A stretch of 40,347 nucleotides of DNA from Lachnospiraceae bacterium (lineage in GTDB: Bacteria; Bacillota; Clostridia; Lachnospirales; Lachnospiraceae), in the NCBI GenBank assembly GCA_015057955.1, contig SVDE01000011.1, forward strand, positions 1 to 40,347, read 5' to 3'. Positions 26,679 to 34,615 of this stretch are shown here, in pieces. Every line of letters starts with the position of its first letter. Positions within the stretch are counted from its first letter, which is position 1. A program made the translations under genes and the position numbers. The notes beneath the pieces were generated by a model. That model saw only the letters and a list, made by a program, of their open reading frames with translations. It was not told where the DNA came from and did not search any database.

Positions 26679-27065
26679 ATGGCCGACAGCACTGCACAAA
26701 AGGCGGGGCTCCCGCCCGTAAGGATCCATTTTCAGAACAATTTTCCCATAGAGACAAGAGGCATGACTGCAGATGAAGAACCGGCAGTGATCGAGATCAC
26801 AAATGCCGAGTATTCACTGGAGGAAAAAGGCGGCAAATATGACGTAATATTCTATGTTTCAGGGATAAAAGCGTTCAGCATAACGGACGATGATCAGGAG
26901 TGTTTTATCAGATGGAGACTGTACAGATACGGTACCAGAGAACTTCTGGCCGAGGGTGATGTCGGCACCGGCTGCATAGAGATGGGAGAGCGCTTTACCG
27001 AACGGGAATGCACTGCCCCCGGCATAATGCCCGGTGACTACTCTTTTGAGATTATCTACGTCTGA
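26679..27065 (+). CDS. Hypothetical protein divergent from athL
   Basis: A 128-residue soluble protein. The start at 26679 is chosen because TTGGAGG lies eight bases upstream; the open frame runs further 5' but through AT-rich promoter sequence. It begins MADSTAQKAGLPPVRIHFQ and seems rich in beta strands (YDVIFYVSGIKAFSI, CFIRWRLYRYG, DYSFEIIYV), with two Cys and no signal peptide or membrane helix. I do not recognise a family. It lies back-to-back with athL and ends at a bidirectional terminator, so it is a single-gene unit that may share control with athL. Confidence 0.75.
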   Translation: MADSTAQKAGLPPVRIHFQNNFPIETRGMTADEEPAVIEITNAEYSLEEKGGKYDVIFYVSGIKAFSITDDDQECFIRWRLYRYGTRELLAEGDVGTGCIEMGERFTERECTAPGIMPGDYSFEIIYV

Positions 27066-27074
27066 CATAACTAA

Positions 27075-27106
27075 AAAGACCATTGTAGATTCATACAATG
27101 GTCTTT
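27075..27106. terminator. Bidirectional intrinsic terminator
   Basis: AAAGACCATTGTA (27075-27087) and TACAATGGTCTTT (27094-27106) form a perfect 13-bp stem with a GATTCA loop. T-rich sequence follows on the plus strand and a TTTTTAG run follows on the minus strand. It separates two converging genes, ending at 27065 (+) and 27110 (-). Confidence 0.9.
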
Positions 27107-27109
27107 CGT

Positions 27110-28717
27110 TTATTCCTCATTTCCGGCTGTCAGTTCGAGCCTCAGCAGATGGAACGATATCAGCAGTTTCATCCGTGTCCAGTAGTCATCCAGATCCAGT
27201 CCAGTCATCTCTTCGATCTTGTTGATGCGGTAGATGACATTATTCCTGTGCATGTGAAGCAGTTCGCCGGTACGCGTCGCTTTTCTTTCAGTCATAAGAT
27301 ATGTGAACAGTATCCGGGCATTGTCATTATCAGTGCGTTCATCCTCTTTCCACATGTTTCTGACGATATCCCGGCATATTGAATTCTTGAAAACACTCGG
27401 ATCATTATGCATTCCCAAAGAAATGAGATGGTATATCAGTATATCATCATAATAGAAGATGTTCCGGGTCCCCAAAGGGGCAAATAGCTGATCGGCATCG
27501 GTGTTTTGCAGGACTTTGCTGTCTTTTACCGCTTCCCCCATCGAAATGGCTTTTGCTGCCTGGCTGAAAGCGACAGGCATGTCTACTATCCTGTTGAACG
27601 GCGAGCTCATTCCGCAGACCGCATCGTATGAACTAAGAAGCGGGAACAGTTTATCAGAATCGCGCTCTATCTGCCTCATGACATTATCCTTGTCATAACT
27701 GTTCAGCAGTATTATCTCAAACTGATGAAGAATGATCCTTGCATTCGGAAGGAATTGAAACAGATCATTGAAAACACGCTTGATCAGCGTTTCGTTATTC
27801 TCCATGAGAAGGATCTTGCAGAGTGTAAAGCAGCCTGTTACAGGTATGTCTGCCACTTTTGCCCTCTCATTGATCTCAGCCGGATCATCGATGTTTCCGA
27901 AGAGCAGATCGTTGATCAGGGAATCATATATCCTGCCCGTCTGCGGATTGCGGCGCTGATCCATCAGGAAACAGTTGCGGCAGTGCTCTGTGAGGACCTG
28001 AAAGATATCTATGAGAGACGGAGACGGAGCTCCATTCTTGCAGATCATGAGCGTATGGACAACCGGCATGCCTGAATCCCAGAACCATCTTCCGACAGTC
28101 CCGTATTTGTTCGGGTTGCCCGGCTGATTGATTATGATGCCGGTCTCTTCCTTATAAGCCTTGAGGCGGCCGCTCTCCTGGATCTTACGGAGTGTGGCCT
28201 GGGAATGGAATCCGCTCTCTGTAAGCTTGATGTCTATCTCATCATCAGATCTGATATGAGATGTCGTAGCGAGGAGCTTGTATGAAGCATCAAGCACCTG
28301 CAGTGGATTGCCCAGGATATATTCGCTTGCATCAATGATATCCTGATATGTTCCGTTCGATATCACAATGTCCTTGAGCTTGCTGTCCCATTCTATCAGT
28401 TCAGAAAATCTTTTCTGTATCATCTCTGCAAGATGGGTTATTGAATCCGCGCCTTTTACGGCAAGACAGTCTCTCGGGATATCTGAATTCTTAGTATCGG
28501 CTCCGGCAATGCACAAAAAGCTGTATCCCTTGCCGGAGATGGCAGAGGTATCAAGCGCATCGATATCTGCGATATACAGTATGTCAGTGCGCAGTTCCGC
28601 AGCGTCTTCAGGAAGAAATGCAGCCCAGCTGTATGCTCTGTTCTCGTTTAACGGGATATGGTTGATGAGCGCATATTCCGTAAAGGTCTCAATGACGGTA
28701 TTCAGAGTGATCTTCAT
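27110..28717 (-). CDS. PucR/CdaR-type transcriptional regulator
   Basis: A 535-residue regulator. The C-terminal ~60 residues (TRTGELLHMHRNNVIYRINKI and on) form the PucR-type helix-turn-helix. The middle (about residues 110-430) resembles the sensory and GGDEF-like CdaR region of this family. AGGAGAT lies seven bases before the ATG. It follows the leucine-rich-repeat gene by two bases, so is the last gene of a probable five-gene operon. It probably senses an aromatic substrate or intermediate of this island; the ligand is unknown. Confidence 0.88.
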   Translation of the reverse strand: MKITLNTVIETFTEYALINHIPLNENRAYSWAAFLPEDAAELRTDILYIADIDALDTSAISGKGYSFLCIAGADTKNSDIPRDCLAVKGADSITHLAEMIQKRFSELIEWDSKLKDIVISNGTYQDIIDASEYILGNPLQVLDASYKLLATTSHIRSDDEIDIKLTESGFHSQATLRKIQESGRLKAYKEETGIIINQPGNPNKYGTVGRWFWDSGMPVVHTLMICKNGAPSPSLIDIFQVLTEHCRNCFLMDQRRNPQTGRIYDSLINDLLFGNIDDPAEINERAKVADIPVTGCFTLCKILLMENNETLIKRVFNDLFQFLPNARIILHQFEIILLNSYDKDNVMRQIERDSDKLFPLLSSYDAVCGMSSPFNRIVDMPVAFSQAAKAISMGEAVKDSKVLQNTDADQLFAPLGTRNIFYYDDILIYHLISLGMHNDPSVFKNSICRDIVRNMWKEDERTDNDNARILFTYLMTERKATRTGELLHMHRNNVIYRINKIEEMTGLDLDDYWTRMKLLISFHLLRLELTAGNEE

Positions 28718-28719
28718 AA

Positions 28720-30726
28720 TTATATCTCCTGAAATCTCAGTTTTGCCTTTAAAGCGATCTGCTCTGCCCGGCTGCCTTTCCTGCCTCTGATCACCAGGTT
28801 TGGGCAGTCAACAAATGCCCTTTCGTCGATATTTTCAAGTGAATCCGGGAGATAAGCATTTGTAAGTGCCGAACAGTTATTGAATGCCTCGTCCCGGATG
28901 CACGTCACTCCTTCAGGGATATGGATCTCATGCAGGGTTGAACATACCCTGAAAGCTTCCCTTTCTATCGTACGCACACTTGGCGGAATGCTTACAGAAT
29001 GCAGATTTATGCATCCTGAGAAGGCAAATTCGCCTATGGTTTCCACGCCATTCGGTATAACAATGTTCTTCAGCATCCTGCAGCCGGAAAATGCCCTTTC
29101 GCCAAGCGACTTAAGCCCTGCCGGAAGAGAGATGTCCCTCAATTTGCTGCAGTTCCAGAATGCCTCAGCGCCTATGCTGCGCACACTTCCGGGGATATGG
29201 ATGTTTTCAACTCTCTCATTTCCCGAAAATGCTCCGTCGCTTATCGAAACAGCACCTTCATCAATCATGATATCGGGGTTTTCTCCTTTGAAACCGACTA
29301 CACATTTTCCGGCGTATATGACGCCGTCAGGACGGCCTGAATACCACAATGTGTTCCTGAAAGCATCTGCTCCGACAGTTTCAAGTGAATCCGGGAAATT
29401 TATGTACATAAGGTATCTGCATCCTGCAAATGCCTTTCTGCCAATGTCTTTTACACCCTCGGGGATAGTGATGTAAGTCATGCGCTCGCATCCTGAAAAT
29501 GCCAGTTCGCCTATTGATGTTATTCCCTCCGGGATATCTATGTTCTCTATCTTTTTACACCCAAAGAACAGGCCTTTGCTTATGCTGTCTATCTTCATCG
29601 GCAGCGTGACCGCAGCAAGGCTGCTGCAGCCGGAAAATGCCCTGTCACCGATACGGTCCACGCTGTTAGGCACGAGCACATATTCCAGTGACGTACAGTT
29701 CTTAAAGACGCCTGTTCCGAGTTCATTTATGTCCCTTGCCAGAAAGATGGACCTTATCCCCGCAAGAAGTTCCCTTCTTTTTCTGTCTATTCCGCCTTTT
29801 TCAGGGCTGAAGGCATAGTCTCCGATCTTCCTTACGGCCGTTTCATTTATCCTGGAGGGTGTGGTTATCTCAGTATCATCACCGTTGTATGATGTGATCA
29901 CAAGGCTGCCGTTCTCTTCTGCAGTGCTCCATTTTTCTTTGGGCACGACAAACTTTTTATGGACGGGCATGATGTATTTGATCTTGGAAAGTTTTTCCTC
30001 GAAATCGACTTCGCCGAATGCGGCATACGGCGATCTTTTCTTTTTGCTGTCAGCAAAAGAAACGTTCGCAGTCTCATCAAACGGGAGCATGCCGAATTCT
30101 ATCCCGGGATTTTCTATCTCAATGAATATATCCGTACATCCTGCAAATGCCCTGTCGCCTATCATTGAAACATCTTCGGAAATAACGACTTTGTCAAGGC
30201 CTGTACAGCCTCTGAAGGCACCGTCTGCTATCCTTACGGTTCCGGCCGGTATACGGTAATCACCGGTTCTGCCCATGGGGAAGACCAACAGTATCATCCC
30301 ATCCGGCCGTGCCGTGAACAGGACTCCGTCTATCGATACCAGGTTTCCCTCATCTTCGGTGCATATCTCCCTGAGCGAACCGCAGCCCTGGAACAGTCCT
30401 TTTCCAAGTTCTCTGATCCCCGAAGGAAGCGTTATCTTTTCAAGAGAGCTGCAGGAACTGAAAGCGTGCTCGCCAATTGATGCTACAGATGAAGGTATAT
30501 TGATCTGTCTTAGAGATGAGCATCCGAAAAAAGCGCCGTCTCCTATGCTCTCAACAGCTTTAGGAAGCACGATCTCCTTAAGCGCCCTGCATCCTGAGAA
30601 AGCACCGTTTCCTATCGTTCTAACAGATTCAGGGATTATCAGCTTTTCAATGTCATTTCTGCCAAAAAATGCGTATTCTTCAATAGCCACAGCATTATCA
30701 GGCATCATGTCGTTCATATTGTCCAT
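28720..30726 (-). CDS. BspA-type leucine-rich-repeat (LRR_5) protein without signal peptide
   Basis: A 668-residue protein made of two blocks of ~23-residue LRR_5 repeats with the pattern IGxxAFxGCxxLxxIxIPxxV. Block one spans about residues 10-210 and block two about 300-640, with a non-repeat spacer between them containing KYIMPVHKKFVVPKEKW. It ends GSRAEQIALKAKLRFQEI, the cap found in BspA-like proteins. These are usually secreted surface proteins, but no signal peptide or anchor is visible, so it is predicted cytosolic. It lies four bases after an athS-like gene and two before a regulator. It may be a protein-protein scaffold or sensor partner; the role is unknown. Confidence 0.9.
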   Translation of the reverse strand: MDNMNDMMPDNAVAIEEYAFFGRNDIEKLIIPESVRTIGNGAFSGCRALKEIVLPKAVESIGDGAFFGCSSLRQINIPSSVASIGEHAFSSCSSLEKITLPSGIRELGKGLFQGCGSLREICTEDEGNLVSIDGVLFTARPDGMILLVFPMGRTGDYRIPAGTVRIADGAFRGCTGLDKVVISEDVSMIGDRAFAGCTDIFIEIENPGIEFGMLPFDETANVSFADSKKKRSPYAAFGEVDFEEKLSKIKYIMPVHKKFVVPKEKWSTAEENGSLVITSYNGDDTEITTPSRINETAVRKIGDYAFSPEKGGIDRKRRELLAGIRSIFLARDINELGTGVFKNCTSLEYVLVPNSVDRIGDRAFSGCSSLAAVTLPMKIDSISKGLFFGCKKIENIDIPEGITSIGELAFSGCERMTYITIPEGVKDIGRKAFAGCRYLMYINFPDSLETVGADAFRNTLWYSGRPDGVIYAGKCVVGFKGENPDIMIDEGAVSISDGAFSGNERVENIHIPGSVRSIGAEAFWNCSKLRDISLPAGLKSLGERAFSGCRMLKNIVIPNGVETIGEFAFSGCINLHSVSIPPSVRTIEREAFRVCSTLHEIHIPEGVTCIRDEAFNNCSALTNAYLPDSLENIDERAFVDCPNLVIRGRKGSRAEQIALKAKLRFQEI

Positions 30727-30730
30727 GTTT

Positions 30731-31627
30731 TCAGTCTTCTTTGTTCAGCACCGGTACAGGTATCCTGTTTTCTTCCTTTACTACATCCGGTACAGCGATG
30801 TCTTCCAGATTTTTTGCCATGTCCAGATGGACGTCCATTGCCGGGCAACCGTCAACCTGAATGGTATAGTCACCGTCTTTCTTAAGATACTTAAACCAGA
30901 AATCACCCATGAAATCAGTTTCTGTGATGATGACATCTCCGGTTGCCTTATCTGTGCACATAACGCGTACGCCCTCAAGGCATTCACTGCCGTCAGCATT
31001 TGTGACTTCACCTGCAATGAACGGTTTAGGCAGTTTATAGTATTTTACAACGCAGTCAGCGCCTTCGCCGACAGCGCAGTAATCTTCAAGCACTGCACCC
31101 GGATGTTCAGCGATCCATTTGCTCACATCGCTTTCAGGATCATTGAGGTCTCCCCAGTGCATTGCCTGTGTCGGGCAGTCCTCCACGCACCTGGGAAGCT
31201 TCTCACCTTCATCAAGCCTGTGGGAATCCAGTGTGTATATCTGAGGGATATCCAGTTCATCATTCCAGAAGATGGCACCTGTATCCTTGAAATACTCATA
31301 TATCTGACGGCATCCTTTTGACTTTTCCGGATCTATGACCGTGAGGCCGTCTTCCCTAACATAGATCGCCCCTTCAGGGATCCCGGGTATCGACTTGGGA
31401 TCAAAGTTGCGGTCATGCGGGAACATGACAGGGATATAATCCATGTTCATCTTATAATTCTGTCCCTGCACAACTTCCTTTAAGCTCAGAAGAAAAGTTG
31501 ATTCCGGAACCTTCTCGCAGTATCCCGGATAGCTGTTTCCGTCATATTCATCCTTGACGGAAAGCATGCAAGATCCGCATCCGTCACATCTGGTTATGTC
31601 AATGACCAGTCCCCATTTTTTCTCCAT
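30731..31627 (-). CDS. Second transhydroxylase small-subunit homologue, partly stripped of cluster ligands
   Basis: A 298-residue paralogue of the athS-like protein at 23344. The first ferredoxin motif keeps Cys14, Cys17 and Cys20, but the fourth ligand position is Val24. The middle motif has no cysteines (PVMFPHDRNF). The last motif keeps Cys147 and Cys151 in PRCVEDCP but lacks its first Cys pair. In this fold Cys14/17/20 plus the last Cys ligate one cluster, so one [4Fe-4S] could still form. The C-terminal domain is intact (KPFIAGEV onward). AGGAG precedes the ATG. It has no large subunit beside it and lies in the regulator operon. Confidence 0.85.
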   Translation of the reverse strand: MEKKWGLVIDITRCDGCGSCMLSVKDEYDGNSYPGYCEKVPESTFLLSLKEVVQGQNYKMNMDYIPVMFPHDRNFDPKSIPGIPEGAIYVREDGLTVIDPEKSKGCRQIYEYFKDTGAIFWNDELDIPQIYTLDSHRLDEGEKLPRCVEDCPTQAMHWGDLNDPESDVSKWIAEHPGAVLEDYCAVGEGADCVVKYYKLPKPFIAGEVTNADGSECLEGVRVMCTDKATGDVIITETDFMGDFWFKYLKKDGDYTIQVDGCPAMDVHLDMAKNLEDIAVPDVVKEENRIPVPVLNKED

Positions 31628-31643
31628 GTTTCTTCTCCTGTTT

Positions 31644-31898
31644 TCAGATTATTCCGTCATATGCCCGGCGAACCGCAATTGCCAGCTGATCAGCGCACGA
31701 TGTGCCTTTGAACCCGCACTGATTGCCCTTGAGCAGTTCTTCGATCCTTCCGACCGTCATGCCATCAACGAGTTTTGATATTGCTTTCAGATTGCCGTCG
31801 CATCCTCCCAGGAATGACACATCCGATACAACGTCTCCGTCCAGATCGAAGCTGATCATCCTTGAGCACACGCCATTTGTTTTATATGTATGTTTCAT
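31644..31898 (-). CDS. TSCPD-domain small protein (TIGR03905-like)
   Basis: An 84-residue protein of a widespread uncharacterised Firmicutes family named for a C-terminal TSCPD motif, also found as a tail on some ribonucleotide reductases. Here the motif reads GTSCADQLA, with Ala in place of Pro. Four cysteines (VCSR, GGCDGN, NQCGF, TSCAD) could bind metal. GGAGG precedes the ATG. It lies 40 bases after a PucR-type gene and 16 before the athS-like gene, so seems part of that operon. Confidence 0.8.
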   Translation of the reverse strand: MKHTYKTNGVCSRMISFDLDGDVVSDVSFLGGCDGNLKAISKLVDGMTVGRIEELLKGNQCGFKGTSCADQLAIAVRRAYDGII

Positions 31899-31938
31899 TT
31901 CCGCCTCCGTTTTTAATTATCAACAGTTGTTTATGATA

Positions 31939-33390
31939 TCAGTAATCCTTGTTCAAAAGCAAATAGGAATATATGAGAGATTCCCTGCTGCGGATATCAT
32001 CTATGTTTATCCTCACTATTTCCCTTATCTTATTTATCCTGTAAATGAGGGTGTTGCGGTGAAGGTTCATTATCTTGGCAGCGTCAGTGTAATTACCGCC
32101 GCATAGCAGATAATAAAACAGGGTTTCACAGTATTCCGCATTATCTCTTATGTCAAGGCTCTCGAGCCTCAGCAGATCAGGATGCACATATGTCCTGCTG
32201 ACAGGGTTTTTCTCACACAGGCTTTCTATCATCCTTGGAGCCATTTCATAAGCTGTAACATAATGGTTTGTACCGAATACTGCTTTTTCAAGCATTTCAC
32301 AGCTCTGTTTAAAGAAAAGCCCTATGTCCTCCACTCTGCCGAACTCATAACTTAAGCTCCAGCAGAACCCTTCTTTCGGTATGCGTCTCTTCAGATCATC
32401 GATAATTTCGTGATAACTCTGTTTTCTGATGACTTTAAGCACTGCTATAAGGCTTCCCGTCTGAGTGACCGCGGCATCCTTCATCTGACTTTCGAGTTTT
32501 TCACGCAGTGCGCTCAGTATCGGTGAATCAAGCCTGTCATCACCTGATATGACTGCAACACACAAATTGCTTACGCTGTCAATGCCCATGTACTGTCTGA
32601 TTATGTCAAACTGTTCCTTTTCAGCCGTTCCTGTCTCTATCAGGTTTTTAAAAGTTACCATTGCGTCAGACGCGGTCTGGAAAACATGTGGATCCATGTC
32701 CACGTATTTTCCAAGCAGTTCGGTAAAGACATTCATGAGATGCATGTCGCCCTTGTTGAACGGCTTTCCGTTCTCAAGTGTCACAACCTCGGCCGCACGT
32801 ACATTGTTAACAAAAATATTTGCATGCAGCACCATGGCGCCGTACGCAGGTGATGATCTTATTGAAGGATATTTATCCGTAAATGCGAGTTTATACTCCG
32901 GATCGGAACTTACCGCACTCACTATCTTCGGATCCCGTGCAAGCGGATCCGAGCCTTCGATCGCGCCCCAGAAAGGATGAACATCAGAGGAATATCCGTG
33001 AGTTATCGCAAGCGTTCTCGTCGCATCATCCTTTATGAACATCGGCCGGTCAAACACACGCTTAGCTATCTCAAGCATATCCTGAAGCGAACCTTTTCGG
33101 AGTATGCATTCTATAAGCTCATGCTCCCACTGGTTATAAGAATCAAGCGCCTCCCCGAGGCAGTTTAATACTTCGGGTATCTGGGCATCCTTCACGGTAA
33201 GTCTGTCCATTTCATTGGCGACATATACATCCGCGCCTGATTTAAACACTTCGGCATACCCCGCAGAGTATGATCTTTCGTTGCTCTGCTGGATCAGGCT
33301 TATGCAGGGAAGCCCCTCGGAAATATATGATTCAACATTGAATCCGTTCTTTATCAGATAGTCACAAAGTGTCCACATGCTGAGTTTCAT
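31939..33390 (-). CDS. PucR/CdaR-type transcriptional regulator
   Basis: A 483-residue regulator. The start at 33390 is preferred: AAGGGAG lies upstream and the N terminus MKLSMWTLCDYLIKNGF is typical of this family; an in-frame ATG at 33411 has no ribosome site. The C terminus carries the PucR helix-turn-helix (YTDAAKIMNLHRNTLIYRINKI). It is the first gene of a probable operon of five minus-strand genes and is transcribed divergently from the catabolic operon, the classic place for a pathway regulator. Confidence 0.9.
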   Translation of the reverse strand: MKLSMWTLCDYLIKNGFNVESYISEGLPCISLIQQSNERSYSAGYAEVFKSGADVYVANEMDRLTVKDAQIPEVLNCLGEALDSYNQWEHELIECILRKGSLQDMLEIAKRVFDRPMFIKDDATRTLAITHGYSSDVHPFWGAIEGSDPLARDPKIVSAVSSDPEYKLAFTDKYPSIRSSPAYGAMVLHANIFVNNVRAAEVVTLENGKPFNKGDMHLMNVFTELLGKYVDMDPHVFQTASDAMVTFKNLIETGTAEKEQFDIIRQYMGIDSVSNLCVAVISGDDRLDSPILSALREKLESQMKDAAVTQTGSLIAVLKVIRKQSYHEIIDDLKRRIPKEGFCWSLSYEFGRVEDIGLFFKQSCEMLEKAVFGTNHYVTAYEMAPRMIESLCEKNPVSRTYVHPDLLRLESLDIRDNAEYCETLFYYLLCGGNYTDAAKIMNLHRNTLIYRINKIREIVRINIDDIRSRESLIYSYLLLNKDY

Positions 33391-33445
33391 GCGAATGTGA
33401 TCTCCCTTCATTTAAACACATGTTCCAAATGTATTTCGAGGACAG

Positions 33446-33474
33446 ATTGTACCATATTATGCGCGTTTTGTACA
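33446..33474 (-). promoter_or_regulatory. Candidate promoter of the regulator operon
   Basis: On the minus strand TGTACA and TACAAT (33446-33451) are 17 bases apart, about 55 bases before the pucR-type start at 33390. The -10 is good, the -35 partial. Confidence 0.4.
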
Positions 33475-33553
33475 TAAATGCCACATTGTTAACCGTTATT
33501 TGCGATTATATATAAAAACGGAAAGAAGTGTTTTGTAGCAAATGACCAATCTG
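33465..33553 (+). promoter_or_regulatory. Imperfect direct repeat, possible operator pair
   Basis: Two copies of a motif like GTTTTGTA(n)AAATG(n)CCA begin at 33465 and 33530, 65 bases apart, in the divergent control region. The spacing is close to six helical turns. They could be regulator binding sites; the AT-rich background makes chance similarity possible. Confidence 0.3.
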
Positions 33554-33603
33554 ATTATTTCACTTTGTAATATTCAACTATCGAATAAAAAGTCTTACGA
33601 AGG

Positions 33604-33609
33604 TATAAT
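33604..33609 (+). promoter_or_regulatory. Candidate -10 element of the catabolic operon
   Basis: A perfect TATAAT lies 90 bases before the first catabolic gene with no good -35 at 16-18 bases, which fits an activator-dependent promoter. The 308-base interval 33391-33698 otherwise holds the divergent promoter, the direct repeat, and a weak 7-bp hairpin near 33638-33660. Confidence 0.45.
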
Positions 33610-33698
33610 AATTTTGTTAAAAAATGGTTATTTTTTGGAATGCGCATTTTCGGCGTTCCCGATCTAACTAGTTAATTATTTATACAGGAGGTTAAACT

Positions 33699-34592
33699 AT
33701 GTACAAGTTACCACCCAACTTAGACGAGCTTGATGCTTTCAAGAACTACTCACCGCTTGAAGACACTCATAAGGGCGCTGAGAAGGATCCTTACACTTCT
33801 CTCGAGTTCTATGATCTGTCACACGAGTGGGGCCCGGGAAAAGCTCCTTCATATCCCGGTGATGCTGAGACTCTGTTTGACATGAATGTTAAGCATGCTC
33901 AGTTCGGTGTTCAGGCATTCAAGATCAGCACAAACTTCCATACCGGAACACATGTATGCGCTCCTATCCACATGTTCGCTTACGGCGATGACATGGAGCA
34001 GATCACTCCCGATCATTTCTTCGGAAACGGATGCATCCTTGATCTCAGGAACAAGAGCAACTGGGACAAGATCACTGCTGAAGATCTGAAGGCTGCCGGA
34101 AACATCAAGGACGGAGACATCGTCTGCATCAACACCGGATGGCATCACAAGTATTCTGATTCACTTGAGTACTTCGGACAGGCTCCCGGACTCACCCAGG
34201 ACGCTGCTGAGTACCTCGTTTCCAAGAACGTTAAGATGGTAGCAGTTGACACACCTTACATTGACTGCCCCGTCGCAACAAACCTTACTGTTCATGTCGG
34301 ACGTCCCGGTCCTTTCATGAAGAGACTCGTACCTACATATCAGGAGACACATGACGGAAAGGATCCTTATGCAGAGTATCCCGGATTCTATCCTGCCATC
34401 AAGACTCTTGCTAAAGCTCAGATCCCTGTTATCCAGCAGGTAGCCGGCGAGGTTGATGACCTTACAGGCAAGAGAGTCACTTTCGTTGCTGCTCCTGTTA
34501 AGATCCGCCGCGGCGCTGCATGCCCGGTCCGTCTGACAGCCATCATCGATACAACCGGCGAGGCTCGTATCGACAAGGGCGAGAAATTTTAA
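33699..34592 (+). CDS. Cyclase-family metal hydrolase with altered metal motif (candidate ring-opening subunit)
   Basis: A 297-residue member of the cyclase family (kynurenine formamidase/isatin hydrolase type), whose motif HxGTHxDxPxH binds two metals. Here it reads HTGTHVCAPIH (residues 81-91), so the bridging Asp is Cys87. The C-terminal family strand (RRGAACPVRLTAII) is intact. A perfect AGGAGGT site precedes the ATG. It is first in the catabolic operon, followed by a canonical paralogue. In phloroglucinol degradation the ring of dihydrophloroglucinol must be opened by hydrolysis, and a cyclase-family enzyme is the best candidate. It could be a partner subunit, a separate enzyme, or use a different metal. 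Confidence 0.8.
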   Translation: MYKLPPNLDELDAFKNYSPLEDTHKGAEKDPYTSLEFYDLSHEWGPGKAPSYPGDAETLFDMNVKHAQFGVQAFKISTNFHTGTHVCAPIHMFAYGDDMEQITPDHFFGNGCILDLRNKSNWDKITAEDLKAAGNIKDGDIVCINTGWHHKYSDSLEYFGQAPGLTQDAAEYLVSKNVKMVAVDTPYIDCPVATNLTVHVGRPGPFMKRLVPTYQETHDGKDPYAEYPGFYPAIKTLAKAQIPVIQQVAGEVDDLTGKRVTFVAAPVKIRRGAACPVRLTAIIDTTGEARIDKGEKF

Positions 34593-34615
34593 TACAGGAA
34601 AGGAGAACGAAATAA

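Noticed and set aside
30275-31321. 348-codon plus-strand open frame opposite the LRR and athS-like genes
   Set aside because: Spans two genes on the other strand and mirrors the LRR repeat; no ribosome site or family match.
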